Shown: one piece after another, positions 1-6,963 of the stretch
How positions within the stretch are numbered: the stretch's first letter is position 1
Layout: each line of letters starts with the position of its first letter
DNA from: CBFGTJ01 sp965651815
Lineage (GTDB): Bacteria > Actinomycetota > Acidimicrobiia > Acidimicrobiales > Microtrichaceae
NCBI GenBank assembly: GCA_965651815.1
Contig: CBFGTJ010000046.1
Coordinates: 1-18,875, forward strand
Reading direction: 5' to 3'
Length of the DNA: 18,875 bases
Translations under genes and position numbers: made by a program
The notes under the pieces: generated by a model
Told to the model about the DNA's origin: nothing
Seen by the model: only the letters and a program-made list of their open reading frames with translations
The model's database searches: none

Positions 1-2
1 TC

Positions 3-416
3 GCCGAGGGCGGCGTCATCGTCGACGGCGAGTTCACCACCGACATCGGCGGCGGGGTCAGCCAGTACGCGACCACCCTGTTCAACGCGGCCTTCTTCGG
101 CGGGCTCGACATCCCGCAGTACAAGGCGCACTCGAAGTACATCAGCCGGTACCCCTACGGCCGCGAGGCGACGCTGTACTACCCGAGCGTCGACCTCAAG
201 ATCCGCAACAACACGCCCCACGGCGTGGTCATCTGGCCGACCTACACCGGCACGTCGATCACCGTGCAGCTGTGGTCGACCAGGTACGTCGCGGGCGAGC
301 AGACCGGGCAGAGCCGGACCTCGGGGTGCGGCAAGGTGACCACGGAGCGCACCCGGGTCTACGTGGACGGCCGCGTCGAGAAGGACACCTTCCACGCGAA
401 CTACGACTGCGACTGA
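3..416 (+). CDS. VanW-family protein, C-terminal part (5' end outside window)
   Basis: An open frame enters from the left edge and stops with TGA at 414-416, giving about 137 residues. The motif GGGVSQYATTLFNAAFFGG, followed by a KYPYG-like segment (here ISRYPYGREATLYYP) and DLKIRNNTPHGVVIWP, is the signature of the VanW domain found in actinobacterial and Firmicute cell-envelope proteins. VanW was named from vancomycin-resistance clusters, but its biochemical role is not established, and nothing here suggests a resistance cluster. Full-length actinobacterial members usually carry an N-terminal membrane anchor and peptidoglycan-binding-like repeats; those would lie outside the window. Two cysteines occur near the end (SGCGK and the terminal DCD), possibly a disulfide in an exported domain. 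The next gene starts 34 bp downstream from its own apparent promoter. Confidence 0.85.
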   Translation, partial: AEGGVIVDGEFTTDIGGGVSQYATTLFNAAFFGGLDIPQYKAHSKYISRYPYGREATLYYPSVDLKIRNNTPHGVVIWPTYTGTSITVQLWSTRYVAGEQTGQSRTSGCGKVTTERTRVYVDGRVEKDTFHANYDCD

Positions 417-419
417 TCA

Positions 420-449
420 GCCCGCACGACGCGCCCCTAACATGCGGGC
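420..449. other. 7-bp inverted repeat spanning the WS/DGAT promoter
   Basis: GCCCGCA (420-426) and TGCGGGC (443-449) form a perfect inverted repeat with a 16-nt loop. It lies between the VanW stop and the GTG start of the next gene and encloses the TAACAT -10 box. It could be a weak terminator for the VanW gene (there is no T-tract) or an operator; the sequence alone does not decide. Confidence 0.35.
438..443 (+). promoter_or_regulatory. -10 box TAACAT of the WS/DGAT gene (leaderless type)
   Basis: TAACAT fits the actinobacterial TANNNT -10 consensus and ends 6 nt before the GTG at 450, so transcription should start at or next to the start codon. No Shine-Dalgarno sequence precedes this start. 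No convincing -35 box is visible. Confidence 0.5.
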
Positions 450-1883
450 GTGGCTGTGGACGAGGGACGGGATGCTCCGGCGGTTCCGGAGCAGTCGGAG
501 GGGGTCGAGTTCGAGGACCGCATGAGCGACTCCGAGGCGCTCATGTGGGCGATCGAGAAGGACCCCATGCTGCGCTCGACGGTCACCACGGCGGTCGTGC
601 TCGACGGCCCGCTCGACCGCAAGCTGCTGCACCGCACCTTCGAGCGTGCGAGCCGGGTCGTGCCGCGGCTGCGCCAGCGCGTGCAGTCGAACCCGCTGTC
701 GCTCGCGCCGCCCCGCTGGGAGGGCGACCCGAACTTCGACCTCCGGTACCACCTGCGACCCGCGCGGGCGATCGGCTCGGGCACGATGCGGGACCTGCTG
801 CGCATGGCGGCGCCGATCGCCATGCAGGGGTTCGACCGGGCCCGCCCCCTGTGGGAGGCCACGGTGGTGGAGGGGCTCGCCGGTGACCGCAGCGCGATCA
901 TCCTGAAGTTCCACCACTCGATCACCGACGGGGTGGGCGGTGTCCAGCTCATGCTCGAGCTGTTCGACCTGAGCGAGGACGCACCGGAGCGCCCGATGCC
1001 GCCGGAGCCGCCGGCGCAGGTCCTGAACCAGACGGCGCGCTTCGTCGACGCGTTCCAGCACGAGCGGCGCCGCCAGCTGGGGTTGGCCCGCAGGGCCGCC
1101 GCCGCAGGGGTGGAGGGGTTGCGGAACGCGGTGGCCGACCCGAACGGCTCGGTGATCGCCTCGAGCGAGCTCGCGTCCTCGGTGTCCAGGATCCTGCGAC
1201 CGGTGACCTCGCCGCTGTCGCCGATCATGCGACGCCGGTCGCTGTCGAACCACCTGGACGTGCTGTCCATGCCGCTCGACGCGGCGAAGGCCGCGGCGAA
1301 GCGCATCGGCGGCAGCCTGAACGACGCGTTCGTCACCGGCGCGGCGCGGGGGATGCAGCGGTACCACCGCCACCACGGATCGTTCCCGACGCAGCTGCGC
1401 ATGGGCATGCCGATCAACACGCGCACCGCGGGGTCCTCGACCCCGGGCAACTCGTTCGTGCCCGCACGCATCGAGGTCCCGGTGCACCACGACGACCCGC
1501 TCGAGATGATGCAGGCGATCCACGACCGGGTCCGCGCGGCGAGGGACGAGCCCGCGAACCAGCTCGTCGAACCGGTCGCGAACCTGCTCAACCGGCTGCC
1601 GACCTCGGTGCTCACGCAGCTGTTCGGGACGCTCATGCGCGGCCAGGACTTCCAGACCTCGAACGTGCCCGGCGCGCCGATCCCCCTCTACCTCGCGGGC
1701 GCGGGGGTCGCCGCGGTGTTCCCGTTCGGGCCGTTGGCGGGGTCCGCGGTGAACGTGACGCTGCTGAGCTACCAGGACGAGCTCAACATCGGCGTCAACG
1801 TCGACCCCGCGGCGGTGCCGGACGTGGACGTGTTCATGGAGCACCTCCGCACCGCGTACGAAGAGGTGCTGGACCTGGCCTGA
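450..1883 (+). CDS. WS/DGAT-family wax ester synthase/diacylglycerol O-acyltransferase
   Basis: A 477-residue protein of normal family length. The catalytic HHxxxDG motif is HHSITDG at about residues 155-161, inside the condensation-type acyltransferase fold. INTR(T)...GNSFVPARIEVP near residue 325 and NVPG..IPLYLAGA near residue 410 are typical of the conserved C-terminal half. The family joins acyl-CoA to diacylglycerol or a long-chain alcohol, giving triacylglycerol or wax ester at the membrane or lipid-droplet surface. I chose GTG at 450 because a TAACAT -10 box sits 6 nt before it; ATG at 522 (RMSDSEALMW), closer to where the fold begins, is the alternative start, with a GGAGGGGG run about 18 nt upstream. 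The last 115 bp overlap, antisense, the end of the HNH gene. Acyl acceptor and chain preference cannot be read from sequence. Confidence 0.93.
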   Translation: MAVDEGRDAPAVPEQSEGVEFEDRMSDSEALMWAIEKDPMLRSTVTTAVVLDGPLDRKLLHRTFERASRVVPRLRQRVQSNPLSLAPPRWEGDPNFDLRYHLRPARAIGSGTMRDLLRMAAPIAMQGFDRARPLWEATVVEGLAGDRSAIILKFHHSITDGVGGVQLMLELFDLSEDAPERPMPPEPPAQVLNQTARFVDAFQHERRRQLGLARRAAAAGVEGLRNAVADPNGSVIASSELASSVSRILRPVTSPLSPIMRRRSLSNHLDVLSMPLDAAKAAAKRIGGSLNDAFVTGAARGMQRYHRHHGSFPTQLRMGMPINTRTAGSSTPGNSFVPARIEVPVHHDDPLEMMQAIHDRVRAARDEPANQLVEPVANLLNRLPTSVLTQLFGTLMRGQDFQTSNVPGAPIPLYLAGAGVAAVFPFGPLAGSAVNVTLLSYQDELNIGVNVDPAAVPDVDVFMEHLRTAYEEVLDLA

Positions 1884-3184
1884 CCGCCCTGCGGTCCGAC
1901 GGGGCCGGCACGGATCACGCCGTGGCGCTGGCCCCAGCGGGTGGTCCCGCCGGGGCTGGTCCAGCGGGTCCACCCGTCGCCGGTGAGGACGACGGTCCAA
2001 CCGTGCCGGTGCACGTAGCCGTGGTGCAGTCGGCACAGGGTGGTGAGGTTCGCCGAGGTGGTCGGCCCCTCGGGCCACGGCACCACGTGGTGCACGTCGC
2101 ACCACCGGGGGCGGGCGCCGCACCCCGGGAACGTGCAGCCGCCGTCGCGGTGGCGCACCGCGCGGCGCTGGGCACGGTTGGGGTCGTGCACCTCGGACTG
2201 GTCCCACACCACGCCGTGGGGCGTGGCGGTGAGCACCCGGTGGCGGGCGTCGCAGCAGATCAGCTCGGCGACCGACCGCGACACGCGCGCGCCGGCCGCG
2301 GTGGTGACCACGTGCGAGCCGTGCTCGGTCTCGGGAGGGTTCGCCGGATCGTCCGGTGCGTGGTCTGCGTGGACGACGACCGTCGCGGCGGTGCGCGGAC
2401 CTCGCGTCGAGACGGGGTCGACGCCCTGGCCCTGGAGGGCGAGCTCGATCCACGCCAGCGCCCGCAGCGTCGCCCGGGGCGGCACCAGCTGGTCCGGGAA
2501 CTGCTCGCGCTCCGACGCGAAGCGGTGGAACAGCTCGTCGGCCTTGGCCTCGAGCAGCTCCTCGGCGACGACCGCGTACTCCTCGGTGTACTCGCCGCGC
2601 AGCAGGGCGAACCCGTTCGACCGGGACAGCGTCAGCCGGTTGCGCAGCAGGTCCGCCGCCGGGTCGTGCGCGCCGTCGGGATCCATCGCGTCGGCGAAGG
2701 CCCGGACGTCCCTGCGCCACCGGTCGAAGGAGGTGTGGTCCGCCGCGGCGACGAACCGGGCGGAGGCGGCGTGGAGCGCGTCGGCGTTGCGCTCGTTGAC
2801 GGCGTCGGCGAACACCCGGGCGTGGTCGAAGCCGATGCGTCCCTGTGCCTGCGCCTCAGCGACGTCCGGGAGGAGCTCGTGGACCCGGACCGCGGTCGAG
2901 ACCCGCTTCCGGGCGACGCCGGCCGGCAGCTTGCCGTCCCTCGCGAGCCACCGTGAGGTGCGAAGGGCGTGCGCGCCGAGGGAGAGGTTCCGCCCGTGGA
3001 TCTCGGCCAGCAGCCGGCCCTGCGCGGCGTCGAGCAGGCGGCGCAGGCGCTCGAGCTCGAGCGCGGCCTCGCAGAGCTCGCGCCGGTCGGACGTGGTGGC
3101 GTCGAACCGTGCGGCTCCGGCGAGCCCACGGCCAGCAGCTGCCAGGCACTGCTGCAGATCGTCGACGACAGCCCCCTCGAACAT
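1769..3184 (-). CDS. DUF222 domain-containing HNH endonuclease-like protein
   Basis: A 471-residue minus-strand protein. The N-terminal two thirds is a helical DUF222-type region (LERLRRLLDAAQGRLLAEI, RTSRWLARD, GRIGFDHARVFADAV). It is followed by an HNH nuclease domain with C..GC around RDGGCTFPGC, then CDVHHVVPW and LCRLHHGYVHRHGW, which supply metal-binding Cys and His residues. This architecture (the '13E12 repeat' group) is abundant, often multicopy, in actinobacteria; its role is unproven, with possible mobile or DNA-processing functions. ATG at 3184 is preferred: a TAACGT box lies 9 nt upstream, there is no Shine-Dalgarno, and the start is divergent from the next gene. The last ~50 residues, after the WTSPGGTTRWGQRHG segment, are low-complexity. 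The final 38 codons are the antisense of the WS/DGAT 3' end, so the C-terminus is probably a read-on tail. Confidence 0.88.
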   Translation of the reverse strand: MFEGAVVDDLQQCLAAAGRGLAGAARFDATTSDRRELCEAALELERLRRLLDAAQGRLLAEIHGRNLSLGAHALRTSRWLARDGKLPAGVARKRVSTAVRVHELLPDVAEAQAQGRIGFDHARVFADAVNERNADALHAASARFVAAADHTSFDRWRRDVRAFADAMDPDGAHDPAADLLRNRLTLSRSNGFALLRGEYTEEYAVVAEELLEAKADELFHRFASEREQFPDQLVPPRATLRALAWIELALQGQGVDPVSTRGPRTAATVVVHADHAPDDPANPPETEHGSHVVTTAAGARVSRSVAELICCDARHRVLTATPHGVVWDQSEVHDPNRAQRRAVRHRDGGCTFPGCGARPRWCDVHHVVPWPEGPTTSANLTTLCRLHHGYVHRHGWTVVLTGDGWTRWTSPGGTTRWGQRHGVIRAGPVGPQGGQARSSTSSYAVRRCSMNTSTSGTAAGSTLTPMLSSSW

Positions 3185-3193
3185 GCGTTTGGG

Positions 3194-3199
3194 ACGTTA
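3194..3199 (-). promoter_or_regulatory. -10 box TAACGT of the HNH gene
   Basis: On the minus strand TAACGT ends 9 nt before the ATG at 3184 and fits TANNNT. The leader would be at most 2-3 nt. No clear -35 box is seen. Confidence 0.4.
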
Positions 3200-3259
3200 C
3201 CGACGACCTGTGACACTGAGCCCCGGCTCCCGTGAATGGAGGTGTGCGGCGGTGACCCG

Positions 3260-3265
3260 TAGCCT
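3260..3265 (+). promoter_or_regulatory. -10 box TAGCCT of the geranylgeranyl-reductase-like gene (leaderless type)
   Basis: TAGCCT ends 7 nt before the GTG at 3273. There is no Shine-Dalgarno sequence. The same hexamer at the same 7-nt distance precedes the glutaryl-CoA dehydrogenase start at 15803, which supports both calls. Confidence 0.5.
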
Positions 3266-3272
3266 TCCCCCG

Positions 3273-4481
3273 GTGCGAACCGTGGACGTCATCGTGGTGG
3301 GCGCAGGCCCCGCGGGCTGCGCCGCGGCGATCACGCTCGCACGTGCCGGCATCGACACCGTCGTGATCGACAAGGCGACGTTCCCGCGCGACAAGGTGTG
3401 CGGCGACGGGCTCACGACCAGCGCCCTCAGGTCGCTGGAGCACCTGGGCCTGGATCCGTCCGAGATCGCCTCGTGGACCGACGTGGACACCTGCTGGGTC
3501 CGCACACCGGGTGGGCGCACCGCCCGGTTCGAGCTCCCCCGCGGCAGGGGGCGCTACGTCGCGGTCGCTCCCCGCTTCGAGCTCGACGCGGCGCTCGTGG
3601 ACCTCACCCGCAAGGCCGGTGCGGACGTGCTGGAGGGCCATGCGCTGGCCGGCGCCGCCGAGGACCACGGCGGCGTCACCGCCGAGGTGGCCGGGGTCGG
3701 CACGATCCGGGCACGCTGGGCGATCGGTGCGGACGGGATGTGGTCACCGCTGCGACGGCAGCTCGGGGCGTCGGTCGAGGGCTACCTGGGCGAGTGGCAC
3801 GCGTTCCGCCAGTACGCGTCGGGGGTCGGGCCCATCGCCTCGAGGGACTTCGTCGTCTACTTCGAGGAGGACCTGCTGCCGGGCTACTTCTGGTCCTTCC
3901 CCCTCCCCGGCGGGCGGGCCAACGTCGGCTTCGGCATCCAGCGCGGCGGGCGGTACCGGACCCGCGACATGAAGCGCCTCTGGCCCGAGCTCCTCGAGCG
4001 TCCGCACGTGAGGGACCTGCTGGGCCCCGACAGCGCGCTCGAGGGGACGCACCGGGCGTGGCCGATCCCGGCCCGGGTCGACCAGGCCCGTGCGGTGACG
4101 CGCCGGGCGCTGTTCGTCGGTGACGCCGTCGCCGCCTGCGACGTGCTCACCGGCGAGGGGATCGGGCAGGCGCTCGCGAGCGGGCTGCGCGCCGCCGAGG
4201 CGATCCGCGACGCGGGCCCCTCGGGGGACGCCGCACGCACCTACGAGCGAGCGCTGCACCAGGAGCTGCTCGCGGACCACCGCATGTCGGCGCTGCTGGT
4301 CCACGGCCTCAGCACCGTCCGGCGTGCCGAGTGGGCGCTCGCCCTGGCGGACGCGAACGACTGGACGCGCCGCAACTTCGCGCGCTGGCTCTTCGAGGAC
4401 TACCCCCGGGCGCTCGTCGCGACCCCGCGGCGCTGGCGGCGGGGAGCGGTGTCCCGGCCGGGCGCGTTCGTCGGTCGCTGA
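3273..4481 (+). CDS. Geranylgeranyl-reductase-family FAD-dependent oxidoreductase
   Basis: A 402-residue flavoprotein. The Rossmann motif GAGPAG is at residues 10-15. IDKATFPRDKVCGDG (about 32-46) carries the family's conserved Cys-Gly-Asp-Gly. The second FAD motif GDA..CDVLTGEGIGQAL starts near residue 283. This pattern is typical of the geranylgeranyl reductase/digeranylgeranyl-glycerophospholipid reductase subgroup, which reduces isoprenoid double bonds in menaquinone side chains, prenyl lipids or carotenoid-like substrates. The substrate here is not determinable; a halogenase- or monooxygenase-like role is less likely. The frame is open far upstream, but GTG at 3273 lies exactly where the protein fold begins and follows a leaderless-type TAGCCT box. 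The start is 88 bp from the divergent HNH gene; the nitronate-monooxygenase-like gene follows after 58 bp, also with its own -10 box. Confidence 0.9.
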   Translation: MRTVDVIVVGAGPAGCAAAITLARAGIDTVVIDKATFPRDKVCGDGLTTSALRSLEHLGLDPSEIASWTDVDTCWVRTPGGRTARFELPRGRGRYVAVAPRFELDAALVDLTRKAGADVLEGHALAGAAEDHGGVTAEVAGVGTIRARWAIGADGMWSPLRRQLGASVEGYLGEWHAFRQYASGVGPIASRDFVVYFEEDLLPGYFWSFPLPGGRANVGFGIQRGGRYRTRDMKRLWPELLERPHVRDLLGPDSALEGTHRAWPIPARVDQARAVTRRALFVGDAVAACDVLTGEGIGQALASGLRAAEAIRDAGPSGDAARTYERALHQELLADHRMSALLVHGLSTVRRAEWALALADANDWTRRNFARWLFEDYPRALVATPRRWRRGAVSRPGAFVGR

Positions 4482-4527
4482 GCGGAGGCCGCCGGCGGGG
4501 ACGGCGCGACCGCGCGGCGCGGACCCC

Positions 4528-4533
4528 TACGAT
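4528..4533 (+). promoter_or_regulatory. -10 box TACGAT of the nitronate-monooxygenase-like gene (leaderless type)
   Basis: TACGAT ends 6 nt before the ATG at 4540. No Shine-Dalgarno sequence precedes the start. The gene may also receive read-through from the upstream gene. Confidence 0.5.
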
Positions 4534-4539
4534 GCCGGC

Positions 4540-5505
4540 ATGCGCACCCGGCTCACCGACATGCTCCGCATCGAACACCCCGTCATGCTCGCCGGCATGG
4601 GGGGCGTCTCCTACCACGAGCTCGTGGCGGCGGTGTCGAACGCGGGCGGCTTCGGCTGCCTCGGCGCGTCGACGATGTCGCACGAGGAGATGGTCGAGGA
4701 GATCCGCAGGACCGCGGAGCTGACCGACAAGCCCTTCGGGGTGGACCTGCTCACCGCGGCCCCGCAGGACATGTCGGCGAAGGTGGCCGACATCATCGAC
4801 GGCGGCGCCTCGGTGTTCGTCGCCGGGTTGGGGGTGCCCGCCGAGGTCATCGACCAGTGCCACGACGCGGGCGTGCTCGTGGTGAACATGTGCGGGAAGG
4901 TCGCCCACGCGGTCCGGGCGGTGGAGGCCGGTTGCGACATCGTCGTCGCCCAGGGCACCGAGGCGGGCGGCCACACCGGGCAGGTCGCGACGATGGCGCT
5001 CGTGCCGCAGATCGTCGATGCCGTCGGTGACCGGGTGCCGGTCGTCGCGGCCGGCGGCATCTTCGACGGGCGCGGGCTCGCGGCCTCCCTGAACCTCGGC
5101 GCCGACGGCGTGTGGGTCGGCACCCGCTTCATCGCGACGCCCGAGGCGCGGGCGGTGCGGGGGTACAAGGAGCGCCTGCTCCGCACCGGCGAGGACGGCA
5201 CGGTCGTCACCCGGGCCTACACGGGCAAGACCTGCCGGGTGCTGCGCAACTCCTACACCGACGAGTTCGAGATGGCCGGTGGCGTCGCCGAACCGTTCCC
5301 CGGCCAGTTCCTCAAGTCGCTGCAGGACGGCGCGAACCACCTGGGGGGCGACGAGTCCACCGAGGGCGTCGACCCCGACCGCGAGTTCATGCCCGCGGGG
5401 CAGGGCGTCGGTGCCATCGACGAGCTGGTGCCCGCCGGCGAGCTGGTCCAGCGCTTCGTCCGGGAGGCCGAGGAGGTCCTCGACCGGGTGGCCGCGCTGC
5501 GCTGA
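4540..5505 (+). CDS. Nitronate monooxygenase (2-nitropropane dioxygenase-like) FMN protein
   Basis: A 321-residue TIM-barrel flavoprotein. The N-terminal HPVMLAGMGGVSYHELVAAVSNAGGFGCLG and the AQGTEAGGHTG motif (residues 137-147, with the catalytic-type His at 145) are diagnostic. PVVAAGGIFDGRGLAASLNLGADGVWVGTRF is the FMN phosphate-binding part of the barrel. Family members oxidise alkyl nitronates; related proteins include FabK-type enoyl-ACP reductases, so 'nitronate monooxygenase' is a family name and not a proven activity. Mycobacterial genomes hold several such genes near lipid enzymes. The ATG was chosen because it coincides with the conserved N-terminus and a leaderless-type promoter. 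The gene converges on the LLM oxidoreductase gene, with a strong hairpin between them. Confidence 0.9.
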   Translation: MRTRLTDMLRIEHPVMLAGMGGVSYHELVAAVSNAGGFGCLGASTMSHEEMVEEIRRTAELTDKPFGVDLLTAAPQDMSAKVADIIDGGASVFVAGLGVPAEVIDQCHDAGVLVVNMCGKVAHAVRAVEAGCDIVVAQGTEAGGHTGQVATMALVPQIVDAVGDRVPVVAAGGIFDGRGLAASLNLGADGVWVGTRFIATPEARAVRGYKERLLRTGEDGTVVTRAYTGKTCRVLRNSYTDEFEMAGGVAEPFPGQFLKSLQDGANHLGGDESTEGVDPDREFMPAGQGVGAIDELVPAGELVQRFVREAEEVLDRVAALR

Positions 5506-5516
5506 GCAGCAGGGGG

Positions 5517-5539
5517 CCGGGTCCCCGACGGGGACCCGG
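5517..5539. terminator. Bidirectional GC-stem hairpin between convergent genes
   Basis: CCGGGTCCCC (5517-5526) pairs perfectly with GGGGACCCGG (5530-5539) around a 3-nt GAC loop. It begins 11 bp after the stop at 5505 and ends 2 bp before the stop of the opposing gene at 5542. There is no T-tract on either side, as is common for actinobacterial hairpin terminators. Confidence 0.65.
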
Positions 5540-5541
5540 GG

Positions 5542-6588
5542 TCAGGCCGCGAGCTCCTTGACCTTGGCGATGAGCTCCTGCTGCGCCGCCAGGTCCTTCG
5601 CGATCGGCGTCACGTTGAGCACGGTCACGCCCGCCTCCTTGAACTCCTGGATGCGGTCGCGCACGTAGCCCTCGTCGCCGCAGAGCGAGGTCTCCTCGAG
5701 GAAGCTCGCCGGCACCGCGGCGGCCGCCTCGTCCTTCCTGCCCGACAGGTACAGGTCCTGGATCTCGGCCGCCTCGGCCTCGTACCCGTAGCGGGTGAAG
5801 AGGGTGTTGTAGAAGTTCCTGCCCCTGGCGCCCATGCCGCCCACGTAGAGGGCCACCATCGAGCGTGCCAGGTCGCGCAGCGGGGCCACCTCGGACTCCG
5901 GACCGATCGCGAGGAGGCCGCCCGCGATGACGTCGAGGGGAGGCAGGGATGGGTCGCGCAGGGCACGGCCCGCCTCGAGGTCCGCGCCCCAGACCTCCTT
6001 GGCGCGCCCCGGGTGGAACAGGATCGGCAGCCAGCCGTCGGCCAGCTCCGCGGTCATCCGCACGTTCTTCGGCCCGAGCGACGCGACGTGGATCGGGATG
6101 TCGGGGCGGGGGTGCGTGATGATCTTGAGGGGCTTGCCGAGCCCGGTGCCCTGGTCCGCCGGGAGCGGCAGCTGGTACTTGGCGCCGTCGTGCACGACGG
6201 GCTCGTCGCGGCGCCAGACCTTGCGGCAGATCTCGATGATCTCGCGGGTGCGCTGGATCGGCGCGTCGTAGGGCACGCCGTGGAAGCCCTCGATCACCTG
6301 CGGCCCGGAAGCGCCCAGGCCGAGGATGCAGCGGCCCTCCGACAGCTCGTCGACGCCCGCGGCCGTCATCGCGAGGAGGGTCGGCGTGCGGGTGTAGATC
6401 GGCAGGATGCCCGAGGCGATCTGCACGGTCTCGGTGGCGTGCGCCAGGTAGCCCATGAGGCTGACCGCGTCCGACCCGTACGCCTCGGCGACGTAGACGA
6501 TGTCGAGCCCGGCCTTCTCGAGCGCCTGGACCTGCTCCACCGACTCCTTGAAGCCACCGGCGTAGCCGATCTGCATGCTGAGCTTCAT
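5542..6588 (-). CDS. LLM-class F420-dependent oxidoreductase (Rv3520c-like)
   Basis: A 348-residue luciferase-like TIM-barrel protein. The N-terminus MKLSMQIGYAGGF, then KAGLDIVYVAEAYGSDAVS and GASGPQVIEGFHGVPYD with RTREIIEICRKVWRR, match the family that includes mycobacterial Rv3520c, a coenzyme-F420-type oxidoreductase in the steroid-degradation region. The expected cofactor is F420, by family knowledge; the substrate is unknown. The start ATG at 6588 is decided by a strong GGGGGAG ribosome-binding site 6 nt upstream; the open frame continues about 52 codons further but without family similarity. A TACGGT -10 candidate lies at 6623-6628, giving a leader of about 28 nt. The gene is last in a minus-strand block and is separated from the preceding small gene by a hairpin. 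Confidence 0.9.
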   Translation of the reverse strand: MKLSMQIGYAGGFKESVEQVQALEKAGLDIVYVAEAYGSDAVSLMGYLAHATETVQIASGILPIYTRTPTLLAMTAAGVDELSEGRCILGLGASGPQVIEGFHGVPYDAPIQRTREIIEICRKVWRRDEPVVHDGAKYQLPLPADQGTGLGKPLKIITHPRPDIPIHVASLGPKNVRMTAELADGWLPILFHPGRAKEVWGADLEAGRALRDPSLPPLDVIAGGLLAIGPESEVAPLRDLARSMVALYVGGMGARGRNFYNTLFTRYGYEAEAAEIQDLYLSGRKDEAAAAVPASFLEETSLCGDEGYVRDRIQEFKEAGVTVLNVTPIAKDLAAQQELIAKVKELAA

Positions 6589-6622
6589 GACGACTCCCCC
6601 TCTGGCGGCGACCGGTTGCCGC

Positions 6623-6628
6623 ACCGTA
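6623..6628 (-). promoter_or_regulatory. Candidate -10 box TACGGT for the LLM oxidoreductase gene
   Basis: TACGGT on the minus strand fits TANNNT and lies 34 nt before the ATG at 6588, just downstream of a hairpin that would end transcription from the previous gene. The leader would contain the GGGGGAG ribosome-binding site. No -35 box is recognised. Confidence 0.35.
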
Positions 6629-6634
6629 GCCGCT

Positions 6635-6655
6635 GGGCCGGGGACGCCCCGGCCC
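6635..6655. terminator. GC-stem hairpin downstream of the small 85-aa gene
   Basis: GGGCCGGGG (6635-6643) and CCCCGGCCC (6647-6655) form a perfect 9-bp stem with a 3-nt loop, 6 bp past the stop of the 85-aa gene on the minus strand. It has no T-tract. It has the same design as the hairpin at 5517-5539, so I read it as an intrinsic terminator of the actinobacterial type. Confidence 0.5.
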
Positions 6656-6661
6656 GGCCCC

Positions 6662-6919
6662 TCAGGCCGGCTCGAGCGCCTCCGGCTCCCCGCGCTCGGT
6701 GCGCTGGCGCCGCTCCCACTCGGCGGGGAGGGCGAGCTGCGCACGGTCGAGCGAACCGATGTCCTCGCCGTTGTCGAAGAGGACCCGGTAGCGGATCCAG
6801 CGGAACCCGTTGACCAGGGTCACCCTGCCCGGAGTGCCGGCGGGGACGCCGGGGAGGTCCTCGGCGGCGACCACCTTGTCGTGGACCCGCAGCTCGTCAC
6901 CACGTCGCTTCTTGAACAT
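6662..6919 (-). CDS. Small conserved-looking protein, SH3/KOW-like beta fold predicted
   Basis: An 85-residue protein starting MFKKRRGDELRVHDKVVAAED. The central part (GVPAGTPGRVTLVNGFRWIRYRVLFDNGEDIGSLDRAQLAL) has the alternating pattern and Gly/Asn turns of a small SH3- or KOW-like barrel: 'protein takes over from an opening statement of G-x-P-A-G-T-x-G to a W-x-R-Y-x-V-x-F-D-N-G strand'. I do not recognise a named family and assign no function. ATG at 6919 is chosen over upstream in-frame starts because a TACGGT -10 box lies 8 nt before it and because the basic N-terminus MFKKRR looks genuine. The gene sits between the RmlD-like SDR (stop 45 bp upstream) and the LLM gene. No signal peptide or membrane segment is seen, so it should be cytoplasmic. 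Confidence 0.7.
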   Translation of the reverse strand: MFKKRRGDELRVHDKVVAAEDLPGVPAGTPGRVTLVNGFRWIRYRVLFDNGEDIGSLDRAQLALPAEWERRQRTERGEPEALEPA

Positions 6920-6927
6920 CGGCGGAC

Positions 6928-6933
6928 ACCGTA
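6928..6933 (-). promoter_or_regulatory. -10 box TACGGT of the 85-aa gene
   Basis: On the minus strand TACGGT ends 8 nt before the ATG at 6919; no Shine-Dalgarno sequence is present. It lies in the 44-bp gap after the RmlD-like gene, suggesting a separate near-leaderless transcript in addition to any read-through. Confidence 0.4.
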
Positions 6934-6963
6934 CCAACGACGCCGTCGCGGGCAGGAACCGGC

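Noticed and set aside
3..416. Treating the VanW-family gene as vancomycin resistance.
   Set aside because: Only the domain name links it to resistance; no VanA/B ligase, VanX or VanH-type gene is present.
417..2720. A 767-codon minus-strand open frame across the WS/DGAT and HNH genes.
   Set aside because: It is antisense to one recognised gene and out of frame with the other; its start is inside the HNH gene and no domain is seen.
1922..2956. A 344-codon plus-strand open frame.
   Set aside because: It mirrors the DUF222-HNH gene, whose domains are clear; long antisense frames without stops are expected at this GC content.
2040..3272. A long in-frame extension upstream of the geranylgeranyl-reductase-like gene.
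   Set aside because: It is antisense to the HNH gene, low-complexity Ser/Arg/Ala-rich, and the Rossmann motif starts immediately after GTG 3273.
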